64,000 nt of DNA. Source: Noviherbaspirillum sp. UKPF54. GTDB lineage: Bacteria > Pseudomonadota > Gammaproteobacteria > Burkholderiales > Burkholderiaceae_D. Position 1 is the stretch's first letter. Each line of letters starts with the position of its first letter. Where the stretch lies: contig NZ_CP040128.1 in assembly GCF_007874125.1 (NCBI RefSeq), forward strand, positions 620,001 to 684,000, read 5' to 3'. The notes beneath the pieces are model-generated. The model saw nothing but the letters and a program-made list of their open reading frames with translations, ran no database searches and was not told the origin of the DNA. Position numbers and translations under genes: made by a program. Of this stretch, positions 1-6,975 are shown one piece after another.

Positions 1-2
1 TG

Positions 3-458
3 CTCACGCAATCGCTGGCGATCATCGAGTATCTGGATGAAACGCACCCGGCTCCGCCGCTCCTGCCCCAAGATCCGGTCGACCGCGCTTACCTGCGCGG
101 CATCGCGCTCACGATTGCCTGCGAAATCCACCCGTTGAACAATCTGCGCGTGCTGCGCTACCTAGTGCGGGAATTGAAGGTGGGCGAGGATGACAAAAAT
201 GCCTGGTACCGCCATTGGTGCGAGCATGGGCTGGCATCGGTGGAAACCATGCTGGCGCGGGACAAGAGGACGGGGAAATTCTGTTATGGCGATGCGCCGA
301 CGTTAGGGGACTGCTTCCTGATTCCGCAGATCGCCAACGCGCAACGCATGCAGTGCGACTTGTCGGGCATGCCGACCATTATGCGCATTAACGAAGCTTG
401 CTTGGCGCTGAGTGCCTTTGCCGACGCGATGCCGGCCAGACAGCCAGATGCAGAGTAG
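3..458 (+). CDS. maiA: Maleylacetoacetate isomerase (zeta-class GST), C-terminal part
   Basis: The reading frame is already open at the left edge, so the N-terminal glutathione-binding part lies outside the window. The visible part starts with the end of the thioredoxin-like domain (QSLAIIEYLDETHP) and runs through the helical GST C-terminal domain, with the family stretch GDAPTLGDCFLIPQ and the usual ending ARQPDAE. MaiA isomerises maleylacetoacetate to fumarylacetoacetate in tyrosine/homogentisate breakdown, using glutathione, in the cytosol. The convergent neighbour is a fumarylacetoacetase-family enzyme, which would act on the next intermediate of that pathway. Confidence in the family is high; only the start is missing. 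Confidence 0.9.
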   Translation, partial: LTQSLAIIEYLDETHPAPPLLPQDPVDRAYLRGIALTIACEIHPLNNLRVLRYLVRELKVGEDDKNAWYRHWCEHGLASVETMLARDKRTGKFCYGDAPTLGDCFLIPQIANAQRMQCDLSGMPTIMRINEACLALSAFADAMPARQPDAE

Positions 459-495
459 GTGCGGCCGAGAGCCCGCCGCGCAAGCCCCCTGTACA

Positions 496-1347
496 TCAAT
501 CGGCCTGATACGGAATCACTTTCTGGTGCTGCTCGCCCAAGCCGGTAATGCCCAGCACCAGTTCGTCGCCGCGCTTGAGGAAGAGCGGCGGTTTCATGCC
601 CATGCCGACGCCGGGCGGCGTACCGGTCGTGATGATGTCGCCGGGCATGAGCGTCATGAAGCGGCTGACATAGCTGACAATCTTGGCAACCGGGAAAATC
701 ATCGTCTTCGTGTTGCCTGACTGCATGCGCTTGCCATTCAGGTCGAGCCAGAGATCGAGCCTTTGCGGATTAGGAATTTCATCCTTGGTCACCAGCCATG
801 GCCCGACCGGGCCGAAGGTGTCGCAACCTTTTCCCTTGTCCCACTGCGACCCGCGCTCCAGCTGGAATTCGCGCTCGGAGACATCGTTGACGACACAATA
901 GCCGGCAACGTATTGCAGTGCTTCCTTCTCGCTGACCACGCGCGCCCGGGTGCCGATGACAATGCCGAGTTCGACTTCCCAGTCAGTCTTCTTCGACCCC
1001 TTTGGCAGCATGATCGGATCATCGGCACCGGACAGCGAACTGGGCGCCTTGAGGAAAACGATCGGTTCCTTCGGAATCGCCATGCCAGCCTCGGCCGCAT
1101 GATCGGAGTAGTTCAAGCCGATTGCGACGAATTTGCTGACGCGGGAAACCGGCACGCCCCAACGCGGCTTGCCACGCACGAGAGGCAGCTTGCGCGCATC
1201 GAGGCGCGCCAGCCTAGCCAGGGACTTGGCGGACAACTGGTCCGGTCCGAGGTCGGGGATGATTGCCGACAGATCGCGCAACTTACCGTCGGCGTCGATC
1301 AAGCCAGGTTTTTCTTTGCCGGGACGGCCATAGCGCGCGAGCTTCAT
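496..1347 (-). CDS. Fumarylacetoacetate hydrolase family protein
   Basis: 283 residues, full length for the short FAH superfamily members (ureidoglycolate lyase / 2-keto-4-pentenoate hydratase type). Visible family signatures are EVELGIVIG, the metal-site region NDVSER and the C-terminal GDIITTGTPPGVG. Such enzymes are cytosolic, Mg-dependent and cleave C-C bonds in beta-diketone-like acids. The substrate cannot be told from sequence. It lies convergent to maiA, which suggests but does not prove fumarylacetoacetate or a related aromatic breakdown product. The ATG is followed directly by the usual MKLARYG opening of this subfamily, which supports the start. Confidence 0.85.
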   Translation of the reverse strand: MKLARYGRPGKEKPGLIDADGKLRDLSAIIPDLGPDQLSAKSLARLARLDARKLPLVRGKPRWGVPVSRVSKFVAIGLNYSDHAAEAGMAIPKEPIVFLKAPSSLSGADDPIMLPKGSKKTDWEVELGIVIGTRARVVSEKEALQYVAGYCVVNDVSEREFQLERGSQWDKGKGCDTFGPVGPWLVTKDEIPNPQRLDLWLDLNGKRMQSGNTKTMIFPVAKIVSYVSRFMTLMPGDIITTGTPPGVGMGMKPPLFLKRGDELVLGITGLGEQHQKVIPYQAD

Positions 1348-1515
1348 GCGATTTCCTTCAAATGAATGCTTGTAAAAAATTTCTTCCGAGCAAATTAGGA
1401 TATCGCAATATAGCAGTTTGACGATGAATGCGGTGCCTCGCTCAGTGCATCACCTGCGGGAAAGCAGGCAAGAGCTGTTCAGTGCATTTTTCGCACAGTT
1501 GGGCCCGTATAAAAC

Positions 1516-1824
1516 TTATCTGCCGCTACTCATCTCTTTTTTTGCTTGGGCGAGGTCGGACTGATAGTTTGCCTTTGCATCTTTCATGCAGGCGACACGA
1601 TCAGCCTTGCCCATTTTCTTGCAGTTTGTTAGCGCTTCGCGGTAAGCGGCATCAGCTTCTTTCTTCGCAATCTTGTATTGTCCTTGCGGACTCATGTCCT
1701 CCCTGGACTGTTGCGCTTCAGCTCTTTCTTCGGTGCTGCGCGCGGCCTGCGCTGCAGGCGGCAAGACCAGCATGCCGCCCATCACGATCAGCATTGCTGA
1801 AACCAGTTTTCTGGATGATTTCAT
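1516..1824 (-). CDS. Small exported hypothetical protein, cysteine pair, Lys/Ala-rich
   Basis: 102 residues from the ATG at 1824, chosen because it has an AGGAGGAG ribosome site 6 bases upstream and begins a clear signal peptide (MKSSRKLVSAM, a hydrophobic stretch, then AAQAA). A longer frame upstream lacks these. The mature part is helical and charged and carries two cysteines in the NCKKMGKADRVACMKDAK region, spaced as a likely disulfide. Similar small periplasmic proteins are common in Oxalobacteraceae; I do not know a function. It has its own long upstream region with an inverted repeat at 1950-1989. Confidence 0.7.
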   Translation of the reverse strand: MKSSRKLVSAMLIVMGGMLVLPPAAQAARSTEERAEAQQSREDMSPQGQYKIAKKEADAAYREALTNCKKMGKADRVACMKDAKANYQSDLAQAKKEMSSGR

Positions 1825-1949
1825 CGCAACTCCTCCTGGGAAAAACGAACGCGCGGCAAGCATCTCCATGTGATGCTTGGCCCGATACACGCATCCGAGG
1901 CCTTCCTTAGATGGAATGACATGAGGCGAGTTTCGCATTCATGAACTGC

Positions 1950-1989
1950 CATGATTTTAATCAAAGGAAAAATTTCCTTTGAAATCATG
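1950..1989. promoter_or_regulatory. Imperfect inverted repeat upstream of the small exported protein
   Basis: The arms catgatttTAATcaaaggaaa and tttcctttgaaatcatg pair almost fully, with one 4-base bulge in the left arm and a centre of two bases. It is AT-rich and lies about 125 bp upstream of the start at 1824, in a stretch that otherwise contains no convincing gene. It could be an operator or a structured leader. No T-run follows in a way that would make it a clear terminator. Confidence 0.45.
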
Positions 1990-2012
1990 AATATAAGTAA
2001 TGTTGTTCCGGC

Positions 2013-2021
2013 TTATCCACA
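2013..2021 (+). promoter_or_regulatory. Single perfect DnaA box (TTATCCACA)
   Basis: The consensus 9-mer TTATCCACA occurs once in an AT-rich intergenic stretch. A single box without a cluster or dnaA/dnaN nearby is no replication origin. It may be chance or a DnaA-sensitive regulatory site. Confidence 0.3.
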
Positions 2022-2048
2022 GAATTGGCCACAGCTTATGTGAGTAAA

Positions 2049-2219
2049 TCATGGTGCGGAAGGAGGGATGATGAGCTTACCCAACAGGTTGATGCGCCTG
2101 ACCACTTCGGATTGTGCCGGGCTTGCGCCGGAATCTTCATTTAATGGCGTTTCTTCGTCGGTCGGCGGGATATCGGGCGTAACGGAAGGACGAAGCGGTT
2201 CCTGGTTGTGTGTGTGCAT
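2049..2219 (-). CDS. Possible small hypothetical protein (56 aa)
   Basis: A short open frame starting MHTHNQEPLRPSV, polar and proline-rich at first, ending in RRINLLGKLIIPPSAP. No convincing ribosome site precedes the ATG at 2219 or the one 12 bases upstream. The composition is plausible for a disordered small protein and the frame fills an otherwise empty 400-bp gap, but there is no family signature. It could equally be chance. Confidence 0.25.
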   Translation of the reverse strand: MHTHNQEPLRPSVTPDIPPTDEETPLNEDSGASPAQSEVVRRINLLGKLIIPPSAP

Positions 2220-2384
2220 AGGTAGTGGCAAATGATCAAGGTGATGCTACTACGACAATCCATAACCGATGGAGTTCGCACGAATGATCGGCCTTTATCA
2301 AGTGGCGAACGCCAAGACGCGATAGCTCGCACAATAAAGAAACGAACCGCATCGGCCGAGCAACGTGACGGGTATTTAAATCTA

Positions 2385-2404
2385 AAATATAATTATTCTC
2401 ATTT
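2385..2404. promoter_or_regulatory. Predicted Fur box upstream of the FTR1 permease
   Basis: Read on the minus strand the site is aaatgagaataattatattt. It matches the usual Fur box pattern AATGAGAATAATTATCATT at nearly every position. It lies 34 bp upstream of the permease start at 2439, where a repressor would block transcription when iron is plentiful. Prediction from motif and context only. Confidence 0.6.
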
Positions 2405-2438
2405 GGTGGGTAACCAGCCCATCTGGGCGAATACTCTT

Positions 2439-4367
2439 ATGCAAGCGCTACGCATTTTTCCGATCGTACTGTGCTGGCTGCTGTCGTTGGCGCCGGCAGT
2501 TCATGCGGACGACCTCGCCACGCAAAACAAGGCCAAGCAGATCTGGCAACTGCTCGATTATCTCGCCGTTGACTACAACAAGGCGGTCAGGGACGGCGCG
2601 GTGGTCAACCAGGACGAGTACGCGGAAATGCAGGAATTTGCGCATGCCGCGGAGCGTCAGCTGGGAGAGTTGCCAGCCACGGCGGCCACGCCCGTTCTCC
2701 TCAAAGGAGCGGCCGCTTTACGCAGCACGATTGCCGAAAAAGCATCGGCGAACGCTGTCGGCGACCAAGCCCGCGCGCTGGCCGACGGACTGCTCGCCGC
2801 TTACCCGGTCCCGCTCGCGCCCGCCAGGCTGCCAGACTTGCGGCAAGGCGCGAAGCTCTATCAAAGCCAGTGCGCGTCTTGCCACGGCGTTTCCGGACAG
2901 GCTGACGGTCCGTTGGCCGCGAAGTTGAATCCGCCGCCGATTGCGCTTGCCGACCATGAACGTGCTAAGGAGCGTAGCGTGTTCGCGCTGCAACAAATCA
3001 TCACGCGCGGTGTGCAAGGCACGTCCATGCCTGGTTTCGCGTCCTTGTCGGACGACGAGCGCTGGGCCATTGCCTATTTCGCGTCGACGCTGTCGTATTC
3101 CGGCAGCGAACGCCAGGAAGGCGGGGCGCTTTGGGCTTCGCGCCCGGACCTGCACGCCGCGCTGCCGACGCTTTCCAAGCTGAGCCAGACATCGGAAGCG
3201 GACCTGTCCAAGGCGCTTGGAGCGCAGACTGCCCGGTCATTGCTCGCCTACCTGCGCAGCACCCCGGAAGCGCTCAACGCGTCGAGCGCGGACACGCTGC
3301 CGATTGCCAAGCGTAAATTGAAGGAAAGCGTGGCGGCCCTGGACCGGGGCGACCTGTCGGCAGCCTCCCAGCTGGCGCTGTCAGCCTATCTGGATGGCTT
3401 CGAGCCGGTGGAGCCGGCGCTGGCGGCCAAGAACCAGTCGCTGTTCGAGGAGATCGAGAAGTCGATGAGCGCGTACCGCAGCGCCCTCGCCGGCGGTCGA
3501 GCCAAGCAGGCGCACGACATGGAAGAACACCTGCAAGCGCTGCTGGCCGAAGCCCAATCGGCGCTGGAGGAAACCAGCAATCCGCTGTCGGCTTTCGTGG
3601 GGGCCTTGACGATCCTCTTGCGCGAGGGCCTGGAGGCGCTCCTGGTGGTGGTGGCGATGATCGCTTTCCTGAAGAAGGCCGAACGCACCGATGTTCTGCC
3701 GTACGTCCATGCAGGGTGGCTTGCCGCGTTGGCTGCCGGCGGGCTGACCTGGGCTGTTGCGACCTATCTGGTGGACGTGAGCGGCGCCAGCCGGGAAATG
3801 ACGGAAGGCTTTTCCGCTATTTTCGCCGCTGTCGTGCTGTTGGGCGTGGGTATCTGGATGCACCAGAAGAGCCTGGCCGGGCGCTGGCAAGCCTATGTGA
3901 AACAAAAGCTGTCGTCGGCCCTGACTAGGAAATCGGCAATGATGTTGTTCCTGCTGTCGTTTGTCACGGTCTACCGCGAAGTCTTTGAAACCGTTCTCTT
4001 CTATGCCGCGCTTTGGGCGGAGGGCAACGGGACTTACATGCTCGCCGGCTTGGGAACAGGTATTGCCATCCTCGGCGTCGTGGCGTTCGTCCTGTTGCGT
4101 TCCTCCACGCGGTTGCCGATCAGCCAGTTCTTCGCATTCAGTTCGGCACTGGTTGGCGTGCTGGCCGTCGTCCTCATGGGCAAGGGTGTCGCCGCCCTGC
4201 AAAAGGTCGGCTTCCTTGACATTACACCGATCAGGGCGCCGCGTATCGATGTCTTGGGAATTTACCCGTCGATGCAGACGATTGTGGCGCAAGTCCTTAT
4301 CTTGCTGGTCATCGTGGTCAGCATCATTTACAACCTGCAGTCGCAGAAAAAAACTGACGCGGCGTAA
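2439..4367 (+). CDS. FTR1 family iron permease with N-terminal cytochrome c domain
   Basis: 642 residues from the ATG at 2439, chosen because it starts a signal peptide ending in AVHA; the frame extends further upstream without signal sequence. The periplasmic N-terminal part holds a haem c site CASCH at residues 145-149 inside a cytochrome c domain (about 130-225), then a helical linker. From about residue 380 comes the multi-helix FTR1 permease with the two iron-site motifs REGLE (about 395) and REVFE (about 513), the second a variant of REGFE. The family imports iron across the inner membrane, with ferrous iron oxidised during transport. No efeO/efeB partners are adjacent. A Fur box precedes it. 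Confidence 0.9.
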   Translation: MQALRIFPIVLCWLLSLAPAVHADDLATQNKAKQIWQLLDYLAVDYNKAVRDGAVVNQDEYAEMQEFAHAAERQLGELPATAATPVLLKGAAALRSTIAEKASANAVGDQARALADGLLAAYPVPLAPARLPDLRQGAKLYQSQCASCHGVSGQADGPLAAKLNPPPIALADHERAKERSVFALQQIITRGVQGTSMPGFASLSDDERWAIAYFASTLSYSGSERQEGGALWASRPDLHAALPTLSKLSQTSEADLSKALGAQTARSLLAYLRSTPEALNASSADTLPIAKRKLKESVAALDRGDLSAASQLALSAYLDGFEPVEPALAAKNQSLFEEIEKSMSAYRSALAGGRAKQAHDMEEHLQALLAEAQSALEETSNPLSAFVGALTILLREGLEALLVVVAMIAFLKKAERTDVLPYVHAGWLAALAAGGLTWAVATYLVDVSGASREMTEGFSAIFAAVVLLGVGIWMHQKSLAGRWQAYVKQKLSSALTRKSAMMLFLLSFVTVYREVFETVLFYAALWAEGNGTYMLAGLGTGIAILGVVAFVLLRSSTRLPISQFFAFSSALVGVLAVVLMGKGVAALQKVGFLDITPIRAPRIDVLGIYPSMQTIVAQVLILLVIVVSIIYNLQSQKKTDAA

Positions 4368-4511
4368 GTTTGGCAGAACCGCCGAAATCGATTTCAGGCG
4401 TAACGGATATCGAGAGGGTATTTTGGAACGTCGCAGACGGGAACAACTATCCCCGGATGTACCCCTCCCAATTTCTTGGATATAAATATTGCCCCGTGGA
4501 CGTCTTTAAGC

Positions 4512-4549
4512 AAAAAACCGCGTACTCACTGGGAGATGCGCGGGTTTTT
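4512..4549 (-). terminator. Terminator of tRNA-Arg (possibly bidirectional)
   Basis: A stem AAAACCGCG / CGCGGGTTTT (one bulge) flanked by A and T runs on both sides lies just downstream of the tRNA on the minus strand. On the plus strand it could also end the FTR1 transcript. Confidence 0.55.
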
Positions 4550-4578
4550 GAGATATTGGACTGTGTTGGATCGCTACT

Positions 4579-4653
4579 TGGTCCCGCCGACAGGAATCGA
4601 ACCTGTATCTAGCGCTTAGGAGGCACTCGTTCTATCCATTGAACTACGGCGAG
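4579..4653 (-). tRNA. tRNA-Arg(CCU)
   Basis: On the minus strand the 75 bases fold as a cloverleaf: acceptor CTCGCCG paired with CGGCGGG (one G-U), anticodon stem AGTGC/GCGCT around the loop CTCCTAA (anticodon CCU), T arm ACAGG-TTCGAAT-CCTGT, and an encoded CCA end. It reads the rare AGG arginine codon. Its 5' end is the left boundary of the small island: the last 15 bases on the plus strand recur at 6803-6817. Confidence 0.92.
4639..4653 (+). repeat. Left attachment-like repeat inside the tRNA-Arg gene
   Basis: The 15 bases ttgaactacggcgag encode the acceptor 5' strand and part of the D arm of the tRNA (minus strand). They are identical to 6803-6817 and mark the crossover region of the presumed integration. 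Confidence 0.7.
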
Positions 4654-4741
4654 CTAATGGGTGGAACGTGTTTCCAAGACCCATTATTCCCTCTGCGAGA
4701 CTCATCCGAACTCATTTCATTTCATCCGATTTTTCACCTCA

Positions 4742-4770
4742 GTGATACAAGGTGATACGGCAAGTGATAC
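4742..4770 (+). repeat. Three direct GTGATAC repeats at the left end of the island
   Basis: GTGATAC occurs at 4742-4748, 4752-4758 and 4764-4770, spaced 10 and 12 bases apart, roughly one helical turn. Two more copies in the same orientation lie at the other end. The arrangement looks like arm-type binding sites of a tyrosine recombinase or its directionality factor. Confidence 0.5.
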
Positions 4771-4997
4771 AGAATGAGTTCAGATTAGAAGAGGTGAGAT
4801 TGTAACAGAGCCGAGCTTTCCGCTCCATTGTGCCGTTCTACCCCTAGGCCTTATCGAATGGTCTCGTCCTTTCTTCGACGGCGTCACAATTATTGCCAAG
4901 GTGATGGCACTTGGTATTCTGCCTAGAAAATCAGTGACTGATTGTTGGTAGTGTTACACTATTTCCTTATGTCAATAATGACAAGGGGATATGTTCG

Positions 4998-6062
4998 ATG
5001 GCCGCAGAGAAAAAGCCAGTCACAATTCACTACCGAAAATACCAGCGAGAAGCAGGCCACCCAGCGACAACGCTTGAGGGGATGATTGCTGCTGCAATGA
5101 ATTCTGTTGCTGATGGAGCACGTTTAAGGGATCGATATGTTTCTCGTGTGCACACCGTTGGAGATGACAACTACTTCGTCAACACTTATTTCACGGCCGC
5201 TGCAAATGGAACAAGCCTTGTTTTTGGTGATGTGATTCATTTCACGAAAGGGCACTTGCAAGCATTGTTCCAAGTTGGGCAGCCTGCACAGCCTTACGCG
5301 CCGGTACAGCAGATGCCTGCGCCAGCGCAGAGCGAATACGTCCACTCACAGATGTTCTGGATGGTAAAAGGAGACCATGTCTTCATCCTGCAGAGTATTT
5401 CGTTAAGGACTGAGCACTTCGAGCAGTATCTTGCGTGGTTGCTTCGTGAAAAGACTCAGCTACTTCCAGACACGCTTGGCATCGTGCTTGCTGCAAAGTT
5501 TGATCAACAATTGGTCGGTGGCGATTTGGACGATATTCAGGAAATCGTTATCGGGGGCGTCGCGACTCAGCCAACAGAGCCACAGATAGAAAATCTGCCA
5601 CCAGTCACGCAGGAAGTTGAAAGGAATGTGACAACGACCGGCGAGGTGGAAGCTGCTCGTCAAACAGGTTGGGCGCAAGCTCGCGAAATTTTGAGGACTC
5701 TTCTAGGTGGTGATGCGACTGTCAATCAGTTTATGCAGGCGGTTCCGCCGGATGCCGATCTCCGCGTTGAAGTCCATATTGGATATAAGACTCGGAAGCG
5801 CCAAGTTAGTCGCGTTGCTTTGAGGCAGTTGGAAACTGGACTAAGAAATCTTCCTGATAGTCAGCTGCAGGTTAAGTCGAAAGGGGCATCAAAAGCGGCG
5901 GACGGAACGATTAGACTTCACCATCCTGCTGCGATTAATTTGCTTAAAAGACAAGACGGGGACACGGCGATCGTGGGATCATTAATGGATCCGGCCGATG
6001 TTTTACGCGCAATGTTTGAGGCGTATACTGTTTTTATAGCTAACGGAAAAATTGTAGAGTGA
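4998..6062 (+). CDS. Unknown soluble protein of the tRNA-Arg island (RexA-like architecture suspected)
   Basis: 354 residues with ATG at 4998 behind an AAGGGGAT ribosome site. No signal peptide or membrane helix. The N-terminal half is alpha/beta (residues about 8-150) with a pattern Y-R-K, then TLEGMIAAAMN, VHTVGDDNYFVN and MVKGDHVFILQ followed by the helix TEHFEQYLAWLL. A Pro/Gln-rich linker sits near residues 93-112 and an acidic/Thr linker near 195-220. The C-terminal domain (about 225-354) is again alpha/beta. The order of elements resembles my recollection of phage lambda RexA; this is weak, profile-level similarity. The next gene, 14 bp downstream, encodes a four-helix membrane protein, so the pair probably works together as cytosolic sensor and membrane partner. 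Confidence 0.7.
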   Translation: MAAEKKPVTIHYRKYQREAGHPATTLEGMIAAAMNSVADGARLRDRYVSRVHTVGDDNYFVNTYFTAAANGTSLVFGDVIHFTKGHLQALFQVGQPAQPYAPVQQMPAPAQSEYVHSQMFWMVKGDHVFILQSISLRTEHFEQYLAWLLREKTQLLPDTLGIVLAAKFDQQLVGGDLDDIQEIVIGGVATQPTEPQIENLPPVTQEVERNVTTTGEVEAARQTGWAQAREILRTLLGGDATVNQFMQAVPPDADLRVEVHIGYKTRKRQVSRVALRQLETGLRNLPDSQLQVKSKGASKAADGTIRLHHPAAINLLKRQDGDTAIVGSLMDPADVLRAMFEAYTVFIANGKIVE

Positions 6063-6076
6063 ATCGGTGAAATGAA

Positions 6077-6661
6077 ATGAAATGGGTCGGCATTATTCTG
6101 CCAACGATAATTGCCATAGCCTCGTTCATATGGATGCCATTGTCTGTCTGGATCCAGATGAACCAAGGGCTATTGGTCTTTCTCGGCTTGTTGGCAGCGG
6201 CCCTTGTTCAAATCATTCCGGTTACAGCAAATTTTTTGCAGTCAGATCGATTAACGCCAATTGAGGCAGAACGGCTTTCTGCCCAGCTCGGCAAGCAGCA
6301 GCTGTACTGGATCGGGCTATTGGCAAGCACCGTTGCTGCAGTCGTCTTGGTCGTGATCATTTCTGCCCTGGACAAGAAGCCAACTGAAATCGAAATTCCT
6401 AAGCTAGGGAGGCTTGACATTGGCACCATCGATATCGCGCCGGGCCTCAGCGCATTGGTCGCATTCGCAATCAGCTTTGTGCTCGTGAAGATGTTTGGAC
6501 TTTTCCAAGGAGTGATAAGTCTTCAGAAACTGCGATCAGAGCTAGTCATTAATGCTGCGAAGAGAGCAGCTGCAGAGCAGGTTAAGCAAGCTTCGTCAGA
6601 AGTAAGCTTGCCTCAACAGTTAGTGCCAGACGACTACGGAAAAATCATTCGTCCGCATTGA
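6077..6661 (+). CDS. Four-helix membrane protein of the tRNA-Arg island
   Basis: 194 residues, ATG at 6077 preceded by GGTGAAATG, 14 bp after the previous stop, so co-transcribed. Four hydrophobic segments are visible at about residues 4-26, 31-53, 76-98 and 122-147. A short polar loop (SDRLTPIEAERLSAQLGKQQ) separates helices 2 and 3. A cytoplasmic coiled tail (about 150-194) follows. I do not recognise the family. Small four-helix proteins paired with a soluble sensor are known as membrane-damaging effectors in phage exclusion (lambda RexB has 144 residues and four helices). That role is a hypothesis here. Confidence 0.7.
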   Translation: MKWVGIILPTIIAIASFIWMPLSVWIQMNQGLLVFLGLLAAALVQIIPVTANFLQSDRLTPIEAERLSAQLGKQQLYWIGLLASTVAAVVLVVIISALDKKPTEIEIPKLGRLDIGTIDIAPGLSALVAFAISFVLVKMFGLFQGVISLQKLRSELVINAAKRAAAEQVKQASSEVSLPQQLVPDDYGKIIRPH

Positions 6662-6743
6662 ATCACTATCGATTTTGTTGTTCGCGCTCTCTGAGTAGAC
6701 TCCATGCATTTAAGTGCGTCTGGTGTCTAAGCAATTCGGAAAA

Positions 6744-6761
6744 GTGATACGCGAGTGATAC
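6744..6761 (+). repeat. Two direct GTGATAC repeats at the right end of the island
   Basis: Copies at 6744-6750 and 6755-6761 match the three at 4742-4770 in sequence and orientation. They lie about 40 bp inside the right duplicated tRNA fragment. Confidence 0.5.
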
Positions 6762-6802
6762 GAGCGTGACGGAGAGCTAGAGCTGGCGCGGGAAATTTCC
6801 CC

Positions 6803-6817
6803 TTGAACTACGGCGAG
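6803..6817 (+). repeat. Right attachment-like repeat (copy of the tRNA-Arg 5' end)
   Basis: Identical over 15 bases to 4639-4653. The sequence beyond it (6818 on) appears to be the original upstream flank of the tRNA gene, including a TATAAT on the minus strand. Confidence 0.65.
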
Positions 6818-6857
6818 ACGCTAAGAGAATGGCGCAGCATTTTGCGACACGCCCGAG

Positions 6858-6863
6858 ATTATA
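6858..6863 (-). promoter_or_regulatory. Orphaned -10 box, probably the former tRNA-Arg promoter
   Basis: A perfect TATAAT on the minus strand points towards the right 15-bp tRNA fragment and ends about 40 bases from it, a normal distance for a tRNA leader. The -35 region is weak. The intact tRNA is now 2.2 kb away, so this promoter would instead transcribe into the island, antisense to its two genes. Confidence 0.4.
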
Positions 6864-6975
6864 GCCGAGACTCTCGCGGGAAATGCGTTTCGCCATGGCT
6901 TATCGGTACAATGCGTGCTTTATTCGTTTATTCGGGTTGACGCTCCTTGCGCCAATCCGTCAGGCATAGCTCATC

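Larger units (their letters stand above)
4639..6817. mobile_element. Small genomic island inserted at the 5' part of tRNA-Arg
   Basis: About 2.16 kb lie between two identical 15-bp copies of the tRNA 5' end (ttgaactacggcgag at 4639-4653 and 6803-6817). The content between them is less GC-rich than the neighbours, uses AT-richer codons, and holds only two genes of unknown family. Near both inner edges are direct GTGATAC repeats, as expected of recombinase arm sites. No integrase, excisionase or transposase is present, so it is either a satellite moved by a recombinase in trans or a remnant. The duplication is directly visible; mobility is inference. Confidence 0.65.

Noticed and set aside
2013..2021. 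DnaA box as a sign of a replication origin
   Set aside because: Only one box and no dnaA, dnaN, gidA or rpmH nearby.
4370..4612. Open frame of 80 codons ending ADRNRTCI
   Set aside because: The end is antisense to the tRNA-Arg gene, a well-known source of false proteins; no family features and no ribosome site.
4998..6661. The island pair as a Kiwa system
   Set aside because: Kiwa also pairs a four-helix membrane protein with a soluble one, but the gene order is reversed here and I see no recognisable KwaB-like segment; only a profile search could decide.
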